Of a stretch of DNA of 64,000 nucleotides, positions 46,880-56,400 are shown one piece after another (positions within the stretch are counted from its first letter, which is position 1; every line of letters begins with the position of its first letter). Both the position numbers and the translations under genes were made by a program. The DNA comes from Rubripirellula reticaptiva (GTDB taxonomy: Bacteria > Planctomycetota > Planctomycetia > Pirellulales > Pirellulaceae): assembly GCF_007860175.1 (NCBI RefSeq), contig NZ_SJPX01000001.1, positions 62,001 through 126,000 of the forward strand, written 5' to 3'. The notes beneath the pieces were generated by a model. It was not told the DNA's origin, did not search any database, and was given only the letters and a program-made list of their open reading frames with translations.

Positions 46880-47302
46880 TCAGTCAAAAAACTCGTCGGC
46901 GGGATCAAAATTCGGAGTGCATACGATCATCACGGTCATTTCACCGCAGGCACGGTGGCGGACACCGGGTGGGATCAGCACGGCAGTTTGCGGCTTGACC
47001 GCAGTGGCGACGCCATCCAGTTCAATGCAAGCATTAGGCTGACAAGAAAGGACGACATAAACCTCGGTGTGCTCGCGATGGTAGTGCTGGCGAGCGTCTT
47101 TTGTGATTTGGGTTAAATGAACGGTTCCGGGAAACTCATCTCGATCAGCAAACGCTCGACGAGCAATCCCACAAGGGCAGGGTGTTGGTGGCAAACGCGT
47201 CAAATCAACAACCTCAGCACTGGCCCCCGTAAATCTGCCAGTCTTAGGTTTTGCAAAATTCAGTTCAGCAAACTTTGCTTCGTGTTCAATTCCAGCTCCC
47301 AA
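46880..47302 (-). CDS. Cupin-domain protein, start uncertain
   Basis: A small cupin. The metal-type motif HYHREHTEVYVVL and the second motif IPPGVRHRACGEM match cupins; ligand histidines are in both. No ATG begins it well. A TTG at 47302 preceded by AGGAAAAGGA is the best start and gives 140 residues; the open frame continues upstream to 47575 but reads as noncoding. It is downstream of nothing obvious on the same strand and upstream of the large propeller gene by 113 bp. Confidence 0.6.
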   Translation of the reverse strand: MGAGIEHEAKFAELNFAKPKTGRFTGASAEVVDLTRLPPTPCPCGIARRAFADRDEFPGTVHLTQITKDARQHYHREHTEVYVVLSCQPNACIELDGVATAVKPQTAVLIPPGVRHRACGEMTVMIVCTPNFDPADEFFD

Positions 47303-47995
47303 CGCTGAGTCCTTTTCCTGACTCGATTCAGGTCTCGTTTTCGGATCAGGTTGGCCAGCGTTCAAACGATCAATTTTCCTTCGATTGGTACGCCAAAACA
47401 GCGAACCCCTCACAAGAGGTGCGAGATCACCACATTTGGCCTGATGGAAGCAGTTTATACCGGTCGCAACGAATTCGCCACGCGCACGATCGTTGGAATG
47501 ATCAGACGACGAATATTTGGCTATTTTCGCCCAGGCCGCAAAGCTTAGCAACAGCCCGAAAATCCCCCAGAACACTGATTAGACGCCCGCTCAACGTCGA
47601 TACGCTTAGTGACCCGCAAACAACACAACGCCGACTCGTGGTCGACGAACCTGCTGTTTGCGACTGACCCAGAAAGGCGATGACATTGGATGTCGTCGTC
47701 TTGTAGCACCAGAAAAACGCAAAGAGGCTGCCCCAAAACCCGCTGTCAATCACGCGGAGCATGGGGCTCTTAGGCCAAAGTAACCAGAGAATATGGCGAA
47801 CAGAGCGAAGTCGACGGGCCGGGTGTCCGCACCCGGCTTGCGAGTGTTCGCTTGGGAAACTCGAGACCTGTCCGACGGCGACTTCGTCCGTCGAACATGC
47901 CTCCGCCCAGTTCTAAGGTGACTTTGAACCAAATTCTCTCAGCGAAATTCGACGGCTGCGAATATCGATCGCACAAAGATTGAGATTAGGGAGAC
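47303..47995. other. Intergenic stretch upstream of Cys-rich gene
   Basis: About 690 bp with no supported gene. It contains a perfect hairpin, GCCGGGTG-TCCG-CACCCGGC at 47818-47837, 168 bp before the start of the cysteine-rich gene. The promoter of that gene must lie in this region; no clear -35/-10 pair was read. Confidence 0.45.
47818..47837 (+). promoter_or_regulatory. GC-rich hairpin upstream of Cys-rich gene
   Basis: A perfect 8-bp stem with a 4-base loop, 168 bp upstream of the start. It could be a leader structure or a binding site; there is no U-run. Confidence 0.35.
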
Positions 47996-48004
47996 GTGGC
48001 TCCA

Positions 48005-49093
48005 ATGAAGCGGACTATCATGACTTTGACCATGGTTCTTGGCTGCACGCTGTGCACTCAGAGCTTTGGCTTTGACCTTCTGGATCGTATGCTCGGTATC
48101 AAGGGCTGTGGCAGTGCCACTAGCTGTTGCGACACCGGCTGCGAAGCCCCATCATGCGGCTGTGAGACGGCGTCGTCTTGCGGTTGCAACGCAGAACCAG
48201 CTTGTGGCGCCGAAGCCGCTTGCGGTGGATGCGGATCAACTAGCTGCCTCGGCGGTTGCGGATTGCTATCAAAGCTCCGCGGCAACGACTGCGGTTGCTC
48301 AGAACCTGCGTGTGGATGCGAAGCACCTGCTTGCGGATGTGCAATGGAAGCTCCGGCTTGCGGTTGCTCGGCTGAACCTACCTGTGGTGCTGACGCCTGC
48401 GGTTGCGGAAAAGCTGGCTGTGGTTTGCTAGCCAAGCTCGGCGGCAATAACTGCGGTTGCTCGGAACCAGCCTGCGGTTGCGAAGCACCTGCTTGCGGTT
48501 GCTCAGCAGAACCAACCTGCGGTGCTGACGCCTGCGGTTGCGGCAGCTCGGGCTGCGGATTGCTGTCCAAACTCGGCGGCAACAGCTGCGGATGCTCGGA
48601 ACCAGCTTGCGGTTGCGAAGTCGCAGCTCCTTGTGGTTGCGAAGCCATTCCATCTTGCGACAGCGGATGCGGTTGCGGATCGAAGAAGCGTTGCGGCGGA
48701 TTGCTGTCGAAGATGTTCAGCAGCACCGGCTGCGGATGTGACGCTGGTTGTGACATGGGCTGCGAAGATCCGACTTGCGGATGCGAAATCGCATCTTGCG
48801 ACAGCGGTTGCGGATCGTCTTGCGGAACCGGTCACGGCAGCCTGATCAGCAAACTGTTCGGCAACTTGCGTAGCAAGGCTGGCTGTGGCTGCGACAGCGG
48901 TTGCAGCAGCTGCTCGGCTCCTGCAGCACCGTCATGCGGTTGCTCAGGCAGCAGCATCAACTACTCGGCACCTGTTGAAACTCATCAACACATCGAAGCC
49001 GCTCCTATGCCACCAGCACCGATCGTTGATCCAAGTGCTAGCGTGACTCAAAAGCGTCGCGTCGTTCAGGCCAGTGCCGTCTTCACCCGCTGA
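48005..49093 (+). CDS. Exported cysteine-rich repeat protein, probable wall/envelope protein
   Basis: A 362-residue protein not matched to a named family. The ATG at 48005 starts a signal peptide (MKRTIMTLTMVLGCTLCTQS); a GTG three codons upstream is possible. The mature chain holds about 60 cysteines, mostly as CGC and PxCGC, with Gly, Ala, Glu and Ser between. A hydrophobic-basic block (GLLSKLRGN, GLLAKLGGN, GLLSKLGGN, GLLSKMF, SLISKLFGN, with a first degenerate LLDRMLGIK) recurs six times between cysteine linkers. The last 45 residues are free of cysteine and Pro/Ala-rich. Planctomycete walls are known to be protein-based and rich in cystine; a disulfide-linked wall role is inferred. It has its own terminator. 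Confidence 0.75.
   Translation: MKRTIMTLTMVLGCTLCTQSFGFDLLDRMLGIKGCGSATSCCDTGCEAPSCGCETASSCGCNAEPACGAEAACGGCGSTSCLGGCGLLSKLRGNDCGCSEPACGCEAPACGCAMEAPACGCSAEPTCGADACGCGKAGCGLLAKLGGNNCGCSEPACGCEAPACGCSAEPTCGADACGCGSSGCGLLSKLGGNSCGCSEPACGCEVAAPCGCEAIPSCDSGCGCGSKKRCGGLLSKMFSSTGCGCDAGCDMGCEDPTCGCEIASCDSGCGSSCGTGHGSLISKLFGNLRSKAGCGCDSGCSSCSAPAAPSCGCSGSSINYSAPVETHQHIEAAPMPPAPIVDPSASVTQKRRVVQASAVFTR
48254..48627 (+). repeat. Tandem repeats in Cys-rich gene
   Basis: Three in-frame units start at about 48254, 48416 and 48551. The middle one is 135 bp (45 codons: GLLAKLGGN block plus the CGCSEP, CGCEAP, CGCSAEPTCGADACGCG linkers); the first carries a 27-bp insertion and the third is partial. High similarity at the DNA level suggests recent duplication or slippage. 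Confidence 0.7.
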
Positions 49094-49138
49094 TAAAGCG
49101 AAGTGAAGTCCCACTGATACCTATCAGACGTGACCGCA

Positions 49139-49180
49139 AAACGACCTGCCGAGGGAAACCTTGGCGGGTCGTTTTTTTTT
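49139..49180 (+). terminator. Intrinsic terminator of Cys-rich gene
   Basis: The stem ACGACCTGCC (49141-49150) pairs with GGCGGGTCGT (49163-49172) with one G-U pair and a 12-base loop, followed by nine T. It lies about 45 bp past the stop codon. This is the clearest terminator in the window. Confidence 0.9.
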
Positions 49181-49347
49181 GCTCCATCAGAGCCCCAAAC
49201 AGGCAATGCTATCAATTACCCATTGATGCTGTTCCCTGTCGACTGTCACCGATTCCCCACTCGGCGTTGACGTCTGATCCCGATTTCTATTACCGATAGA
49301 CGACGAAGTCTCGTAATTTCCACGCGAACTCGGACTGACCGTCTGTC

Positions 49348-50571
49348 ATGCCCAAAACCATCTTCTTTTCCGTCGGCGAACCCAGCGGTGACCAGCACGC
49401 TGGGCGACTGATCCAAGCGATCCGTAACACCGATCCATCGATCCAGATCCGCGGTTTCGGCGGACAGTCGATGAAAGACGCGGGCTGCAGCGTCGACTTG
49501 GACCTGACCCAGCACGCGGTCGTGGGATTACTCGAAGTCCTGCCCAAGCTTCGCCAGTTCTTTGCCTTCGCCGATCAAGCCGAAGAAGTTTTCCAAACCG
49601 GTGATGTCGATGCCGTTGTGCTGGTCGACTTTCCCGGATTCAATTGGCACATCGCTAAACGAGCCAAGCGGTACGGCATTCCGGTCTACTATTACTGTCC
49701 GCCACAATTGTGGGCTTGGGGCGGATGGCGGACGAGAAAAATGAAACGCACCGTCGATCATGTACTGGCCGTGCTTCCGATCGAAGAAACCTACTTTGGC
49801 GGCGCCGGCATCCCATCGACCTATGTCGGGCACCCGTTCTTTGATGCGGTCGAGCACACTCAATTGGACTCGCGCGTCGTCAATCGCCTGCAAGCGATTG
49901 AACAAACCGGTGCGCCGCTGGTCGCGGTGCTGCCGGGATCTCGTGACCACGAAGTCCACCGCAACTGGCCGATGATGTTGGAATCGATCCGACGCCTGCA
50001 CGCCAAGCATCCAACGGCCAAGTTTATGGTCGCGTCGTACCGCGATCGACAATGCCTGTGGTGCCGGGACCAAATGGCGGCCGCCGATGCTGAATTGCCG
50101 ATCGAGTTTTTTGTTCAGCGAACCAGCGAAGTGATCGAGGTTGCCCGCTGTGCGATGATGGTCAGCGGCAGTGTTTCCTTGGAACTGATGGCCCGACGGA
50201 CTCCCGCGACTGTCGTCTATCGTGTCGGCCGATTCCTGTACACGGTCGGACGATTGCTAGTGAAAACCAAGTCGTTGACGCTGCCGAATCTGATGAGCGA
50301 CCGAGCGATCTTCCCCGAAATGGTTTCCGTCGGATCCGAAGAACCGGCTATCGAGTTTCTGACCGCATCGATCGATGCCATGATCGGTGACGAATTCTAC
50401 TACCAATCGATCCTGCGACAATTGGACAAACTGCGAGCCGTGCACGCTCGATCCGGAGCCTCCAAGCGTGCAGCCCAGTGGATCTGCGAATCACTCGGCA
50501 GCAGACGATCGACCAAGGTAACGACACCGCCGAAATCGCTCGACCACACCCCAATCCGCCGCGCCGCCTAG
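49348..50571 (+). CDS. lpxB: Lipid-A-disaccharide synthase
   Basis: This glycosyltransferase (GT19) condenses UDP-2,3-diacylglucosamine with lipid X in lipid A synthesis at the inner membrane. The 407 residues show the N-terminal VGEPSGDQHAGRL, VVGLLEVLPKL, VDFPGFNWHIAKRAK, YYYCPPQLWAWGGWR, YVGHPFFD, LLPGSR-like VLPGSRDHEV and SGSVSLELMARRTP. All are conserved LpxB blocks. A perfect palindrome (CCGCCTAGGCGG, 50564-50575) spans the stop codon. Its presence supports an outer membrane with lipid A. No other lpx gene is adjacent. Confidence 0.95.
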   Translation: MPKTIFFSVGEPSGDQHAGRLIQAIRNTDPSIQIRGFGGQSMKDAGCSVDLDLTQHAVVGLLEVLPKLRQFFAFADQAEEVFQTGDVDAVVLVDFPGFNWHIAKRAKRYGIPVYYYCPPQLWAWGGWRTRKMKRTVDHVLAVLPIEETYFGGAGIPSTYVGHPFFDAVEHTQLDSRVVNRLQAIEQTGAPLVAVLPGSRDHEVHRNWPMMLESIRRLHAKHPTAKFMVASYRDRQCLWCRDQMAAADAELPIEFFVQRTSEVIEVARCAMMVSGSVSLELMARRTPATVVYRVGRFLYTVGRLLVKTKSLTLPNLMSDRAIFPEMVSVGSEEPAIEFLTASIDAMIGDEFYYQSILRQLDKLRAVHARSGASKRAAQWICESLGSRRSTKVTTPPKSLDHTPIRRAA

Positions 50572-50814
50572 GCGGGCAAGATCGCCGATTGCATGTTGCT
50601 GCACCTCGCCGAGTCGTAGCAACAAGAATCAAATAGCTGGATAATCGCCGCCAATTTCGCACTGGTCCGTCATTGCGGACAAATTCGGCCTCCGACTTCT
50701 GACGTCCGCACCAAACCTTTCCGGCCGATCGTGCGTAGCAAACCGCTACAGGCGGCATGTCGATCGAACCGACAGCCCATCCCCCATCTCCCTCGATTCG
50801 GTTTTGACGTACCC

Positions 50815-51654
50815 ATGACCTCGGATTCGACCACCGACTCAAAGCCCGAAAACACTCCCTCGGCATCTAATTCGTCCGAAACACTCAGCCCGATGGGACA
50901 GGTGCCGCAGATGCACGCCGAGACGGGCTATGACGAGTCCGAGCTAATGGCGCCGCTGCGTTTTTCTGGATACGTCTGCCTGATCCTCGGATTGATCAGT
51001 CCGGTTGCGCTACTTGGCCTTCCCGCGTTGGTGGTCCCAGCACTGGCGATTTTCATGGGCCTGATTGCATTGCGTCCATCAAGCGGCCCTGTGCCAGCCG
51101 GACGCATGCCCGCCCAGATTGGAATCATCTTGGCGATCGGCTTTGGCATCTGCGGCTTCGGCATAGTGTCGATGAAAAAAAACACGCTCGGAACCCAAGC
51201 CAAATACTACTCGCGTGAGTACATCAGTTTGGTCGCCAATGGTCACAAGGAGCTGCCAATTGAATTGAGCAAGAGCTTCAACAATCGATTCAGCGAGTCG
51301 ATGCCGCTGAAAGAGTTTTATGAAAACCAAGAAAAGGAATACGCCGAAAGACAGGCCGACGGACAAGGCGGTGGAGGAGGCGAAGGTTCCCCAATGGAAG
51401 AGTTTCAAAACAACGCCGCCCATACTGAAATCATCAGGCAGGGCCCCGACGCCGAGTGGAAACTTGCAACTCCGATCGAGATCTATCATCAATTTGGTAT
51501 CGATCGCGCCATCGTCAACTGGAAAGCGCCCGGCAGCGAGCAAGTCGTCCAGTTCATGATGCAATACCTGATTGACGGTGAAGACGTTGGCCAGTGGCAC
51601 GTCGACATCATCCAAATCAAACGCGAACGCTTGGTCGCCGAATCAATTCTGTAA
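50815..51654 (+). CDS. Membrane protein of unknown function
   Basis: A 279-residue protein. The ATG at 50815 is preferred over a GTG 84 bp upstream. A polar Ser/Thr/Pro-rich N terminus of about 55 residues precedes two membrane segments (YVCLILGLISPVALLGLPAL and QIGIILAIGFGICGFGIVS). The remainder is soluble and mostly alpha/beta, with a glycine patch (GQGGGGGEG) near residue 185. It is not recognised. It lies on the plus strand 243 bp downstream of lpxB with a clear intergenic gap. Confidence 0.65.
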   Translation: MTSDSTTDSKPENTPSASNSSETLSPMGQVPQMHAETGYDESELMAPLRFSGYVCLILGLISPVALLGLPALVVPALAIFMGLIALRPSSGPVPAGRMPAQIGIILAIGFGICGFGIVSMKKNTLGTQAKYYSREYISLVANGHKELPIELSKSFNNRFSESMPLKEFYENQEKEYAERQADGQGGGGGEGSPMEEFQNNAAHTEIIRQGPDAEWKLATPIEIYHQFGIDRAIVNWKAPGSEQVVQFMMQYLIDGEDVGQWHVDIIQIKRERLVAESIL

Positions 51655-51711
51655 TGACTTGGGTCCGGTTTCGTCCCCGTGCATTCTCGGAATGGGGAAA
51701 GCAAGCGATTA

Positions 51712-52336
51712 TCAGCGACGCAATCGAGCAAACTGGTATTCACGTTGTTGAAACACGGCAATAACGATTAAGACCGGAATCGCGGACATGGTCGCAGCCA
51801 TCAATAGGCTACCAATGCCGAGCGGCATTGAGAATTCAAACGTGGCCCGGCAAATGATTGTCTGTGTGAACTGTGCGATGAACATCACAACGAAGACGAT
51901 CGATACCGAAACAATCCAACCACCGTGTTTGTCCCACCACGCGATGCTGCCGACAGCGAATAACAACGGCCAAAAGTTCAGGATGATGGGGACTGGAAAG
52001 TAGGCAACAAACCACTCCGTTGGCCGGCCGTAAAACCCAGCCAGATGAGCCATCTGCCAAGGGGTCCATCCAACGCAACGATCGATTCGTCATGGGATAG
52101 AGCCAAACGACTAGCAGGGCTGACGCAACAGTCATGTGCTTCACCAACGACAGCAACAGTGGCAGCGGCCAGATTGTCATCGCTACCAACGTTTCGAACA
52201 ACTAGATCGCGATCACAAATTGCCAACCGTTGATGACCAGCCCTAACAAGACCGGTATCACGATGACGGCGATCAAAATCGATTGCTCCTTTCGCCGTTG
52301 GTGTGAGCCTGCGGGCTCGGGCGATGATTCACTCAC
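51712..52336 (-). pseudogene. Disrupted multi-spanning membrane protein gene
   Basis: Reading on the minus strand from a GTG at 52336 (with a GGGAAG ribosome-site-like stretch upstream), 44 codons with a hydrophobic segment (LIAVIVIPVLLGLVIN) run to a TAG at 52202-52204. The same frame then continues through two more hydrophobic segments (VASALLVVWLYPMTNRSL). Near 52050 the coding character shifts to another frame, which has no stop until 51712 (AHLAGFYGRPTEWFVAYF and three further membrane segments). The simplest reading is one gene broken by a stop and a frameshift. Two separate small genes or sequencing errors are alternatives. Confidence 0.55.
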
Positions 52337-52464
52337 AGCCAGCTTCCCTAGTTAAATATTGCTTTGATGGCATGAGTCTTGGCCGAGTAAGTCTGATCGT
52401 AGAGTCGCATGTATACTAGTTTTTACTTCCAACTTTTCTCTTCACACAAAAATCGAACCTGAAT

Positions 52465-53343
52465 ATGAAACGTCGTCAATTTCTTGGTGCTGTTGGTGCT
52501 GGCGCTACGTTGGTTTCCGCTCCCCGTTTGCTGCTCGCGCTGGATAAAGACAACGCGTACCGACAAAACATCGGCATCCAACTTTACACGCTGCGAAACG
52601 AAATCAACGAAGACGTCCGCGCGACCGTCAAAGCCGTTGCCGACGCCGGTTACAAGCAAGTTGAACCGTACGGATTCCCCAACGCCGCCCCGATGATCGA
52701 AGCTGCGAGAGACTTTGGACTCGCCATCAACTCGTCGCACTTCAACAGCGACTCGATCGTCAACAACGATGCTGGCGACGACGAGTACTTTGAGACCGTC
52801 TTGGAAAAGGCTTCCGACGTTGGGCTGAAGCACTTGGTGATCCCTTACCTACCCGATCAATTTCGAACATCGTTAGATGACTACAAGCGGGTTTGTCAAA
52901 ACTGCAACCAAGCAGCCGAAAAAGCGAAGTCGGCCGGCATCCAATTGTCCTACCACAATCACGCGTTCGAATTCGAACCACGCGAAGGTGGTATGAGCGG
53001 CTATGACGTGATGATCGATGAATTTTCTCCAGACATGAAGTTCGAAGTCGACGTGTTTTGGGTCGTCGTCGGCGGCAAGAATCCTGTCGAACTGATCGGC
53101 AAGCTCGGCAATCGTGTCTCGCAATTGCACTTGAAGGATCTTGATGCCTCGGTCGAAGTCCCTAACTACGGCGGGATTCCCAAAGAAGCGTTCAAGGAAA
53201 TCGGCAACGGTGTCATCAACATCGAAGCGATCATTGAAGCCGCCGGTAAAGCGGGCGTAGCCCATTGCCACGTCGAACAGGACCAATCGCCAAACCCATT
53301 GGCAAGCATCAAGCAAAGCATGAAGTCGCTGAAACAAATGTAG
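52465..53343 (+). CDS. Tat-exported sugar phosphate isomerase/epimerase-like TIM barrel
   Basis: A 292-residue AP-endonuclease-2/xylose-isomerase-like TIM-barrel protein. The N terminus MKRRQFLGAVGAGATLVS is a twin-arginine signal. Barrel blocks include IGIQLYTLRNEINED, AGYKQVEPYGFPNA, LSYHNHAFEFEP (metal His/Glu), FEVDVFWVVVGG (Asp ligand) and VSQLHLKDLD (His ligand). The family isomerises or epimerises sugars or inositols; in planctomycetes many copies are exported. The substrate is unknown. It converges with dnaE2. Confidence 0.85.
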   Translation: MKRRQFLGAVGAGATLVSAPRLLLALDKDNAYRQNIGIQLYTLRNEINEDVRATVKAVADAGYKQVEPYGFPNAAPMIEAARDFGLAINSSHFNSDSIVNNDAGDDEYFETVLEKASDVGLKHLVIPYLPDQFRTSLDDYKRVCQNCNQAAEKAKSAGIQLSYHNHAFEFEPREGGMSGYDVMIDEFSPDMKFEVDVFWVVVGGKNPVELIGKLGNRVSQLHLKDLDASVEVPNYGGIPKEAFKEIGNGVINIEAIIEAAGKAGVAHCHVEQDQSPNPLASIKQSMKSLKQM

Positions 53344-53406
53344 CCCGACGCCAGCTCTCAAACATTCGGCCTTCCACCGAACCGGAGGCCGCGGTGTCGC
53401 GGTTGG

Positions 53407-56400
53407 CTACCGAAAGTCTCTGGAACGTGGCATCTTCTGGCCATCATCATCGGTGCCGAAATCTACCTCGTCGTTCAGATCGATCAGTCGTCCTACAATC
53501 ACGTGGATCACGCCTTTCCGGTTTTCCAATTTCCCGTCGACGAGCCAGGAATTGCTAGTCTTGGCAATGCGGAAAAACCGTTGCCAGACAGCCTGAAACA
53601 ACACAAGATTGATCGATCCGGTTTCGTCTTCAAGTGTCACGAAAACGATCCCCTTAGCGGTCGACGGCTGCTGTCGCAGCAATACCAATCCTGCGACTCG
53701 AACCGCGCGCCCGTCGCGAAGGCTGGCCAGGTCACCGGCACAAACACACCCGAGCGACTGCAGCTGATTGCGCGCAAACGAGATCGGGTGCGCCTTCAAA
53801 CTCAGCCCCGTTGTTTGATAGTCAGCAAACACTTCTTCCTGTGGCGACATCGGCACCAACCCCTCCGGTGCATCGTCTTGGTCGTCAATCTCATCAAACA
53901 ACGGTGTACCACCGGGACTGTTCTCTTGACCCAGCGATTGCCAAACTGCCGCACGTCGATCCGTTGCCAGTGATCGCATCGCATCAGCATCGGCAAGCCG
54001 TTTCAACAGCCCCTTGCCGGCCTTGGTTCGTCGCACCAATTCATCCATGCTTCGAAAAACGCCGCCGCGAACACGCTCGTCTACCAAATCACGACCGGAC
54101 AATTCGGCCAGACCACTGATCGTCCGCAGCCCTAGCCGAATCGATGGACCAGGCCGGTTCCGATCCGGTTCCAACGTCGAATCCCAATCGCTGTGATTGA
54201 CGTCGACGGCTCGAACGCGAACACCATGTTTGATCGCATCGGCAATCAATTGAGCCGGCGCATAAAACCCCATCGGCTGGCTATTCAACAGCGATACACA
54301 AAAAGCCGCAGGATAGTGACACTTCAAATAACACGATGCGTACACCAACAACGCAAAACTGGCCGCGTGCGATTCAGGAAAACCATATTCGCCGAAGCCC
54401 CGAATTTGATTGAAGACATGTTCGGCAAACTCAGCCGTTAACCCGCTGTCTTTCATGCCCGCCAACAACTTGATGCGAAACGTATCGATCACTCCTGGCC
54501 GTCGCCATGCTGCCATCGCACGCCGCAACTGGTCCGCTTCGCCCGGCGTAAACCCCGCCGCAACGACCGCCAATCGCATCGCCTGTTCTTGAAAAATCGG
54601 CACGCCCATCGTCTTTTCCAACACTCCACGAATCGCGTCGTTGGGATACACCACCATCGACGGATCCTGGCGAGCCTGCAGGAACGGATGAACCATGTTT
54701 CCCTGAATCGGTCCGGGGCGAACGATCGCAACTTCGATCACCAAGTCGTAATAGCAACGCGGGCGAAGTCGTGGCAGCATGCTCATCTGAGCTCGGCTTT
54801 CGATTTGAAAAACGCCCGTCGTATCGGCCAAACAAATCATGTCGTACGTCGCCACATCATCCGGCGGAATATTCGACAGGGACAACGCGTCGCCATGATG
54901 CTTTTCGACCAATTCAAAGCACCGGCGGATGGCTGACAACATCCCCAGCGCCAACACATCGACCTTCAAGACGCCAAGCTCGTCCAAATCGTCCTTGTTC
55001 CACTGGATCACCGTGCGACCGGGCATCGATGCGTTTTCAACCGGGCATAGCTCGCAAAGGTTGCCCGCCGTCATCACCATTCCGCCAGTATGCTGGGATA
55101 AGTGTCGAGGGAACCCTTTCAACATTTTGACCAAGTAAACAAATCGCTTACCCGTTTCGCTGGTCGTATCCAAACCGGCCGACTCGCAGCGCTGTTCGAA
55201 CTCTTGACCGCTTTGACCAAGTTTTGAAATCGCGTCGATTGCATCGGCCGAAACCCCCAGCGACTTTCCGACTTCGCGGACCGCGCTGCGAGTCCGATAC
55301 GTCGTCACGACCGCAGTCATGCCGGCTCGATCGCGACCGTACTTTTCGTACAAATACTGGATCACTTCTTCGCGTCGTTGGTGTTCGAAATCGACGTCAA
55401 TATCGGGGGCTTCATCACGTTCTCGACTGACAAAGCGTTCGAACAACAGGTCCGTTTGACTGGGGTCAACACTGGTCACACCCAAGCAATAGCAGACAGC
55501 CGAATTGGCGGCCGAACCGCGACCCTGGCACAAGATCCCGCGTGACCGAGCAAACCGGACCATGTCCCAAACGGTCAAAAAATACGCTTCGTAATTCAAT
55601 TCTTGGATCAGTCGAACCTCATGACGAAGCTGATCCAGCACTTTGTCGGGTACCCCACTGGGCCATCGCTGCTTGGCACCCTCCCAAGTCAAACGTCGCA
55701 GATGCTCCATCTGACTCATTCCCGACGGCGCAAGTTCGGCGGGGTATTCGTATCGCAGATCGGCCAACGTGAACGTGCATCGATCGGCAATCTCGATCGT
55801 CCGGGCGATCGCGTCGGGCACATCACGGTAAAGAAGTTTGATTTCGTCGAGTGTTCGCAAGCAACGTTGGCTGTTGGCGAACCGCTCGCTGGCAACCGCG
55901 TCGATCGTCGTGCCTCGGCGAATGGCGGCAACCAAGTCGTGCATTAGCATTCTCGCCGGCGTGTGATAGTGAACGTCACCACCGGCCACCAAGGGGACAT
56001 CACAACCGATCGCCAATCGCTGAAGCCGTTGAACGTACAGCCCGTCGTCGACGCCGCGATGCAGTTCGCAAAAGACATAGCCGCGGTCGCCAAACGTGTC
56101 GCGAAATTTCGTTCGCAAAAACCGAGCCAATTTGGTCGGCTTGCCGTTCTCTGCTGCAACGACTTGTTCAACACTTGGCACCACCGCGGCGATGATCCCG
56201 TCACTGAGTTCGGCAAGATCCGCGAATCGCAGTTCACACTCACCTTTTTCCGCTCGCAAGCGCCCACGAGAAATCAAACGACACAGCCGCCCGTAGGCCT
56301 GGCGGTCGGTTGGCCAAACGACCATCGGCGGTGCATCGGCCAAGTGCAATTCCGAACCGACGATGTACTTGATGCCGCGTTCTTTGGCCGGCGTCCAGCC

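Noticed and set aside
47303-47575. N-terminal extension of the cupin open frame
   Set aside because: The added 91 codons have no conserved-looking sequence and the cupin fold does not need them.
48254-48627. Repeats that could suggest a CRISPR array
   Set aside because: The repeats are in frame, coding, contiguous and imperfect, with no spacers and no cas genes.
48058-48756. Long minus-strand open frame inside the Cys-rich gene (Gln/Pro/Ser-rich)
   Set aside because: It is the antisense shadow of the GC-rich Cys-codon repeats; it has no signal, ribosome site or family likeness.
50564-50575. Palindrome CCGCCTAGGCGG over the lpxB stop codon
   Set aside because: Too short and without a U-run to call a terminator; likely chance.
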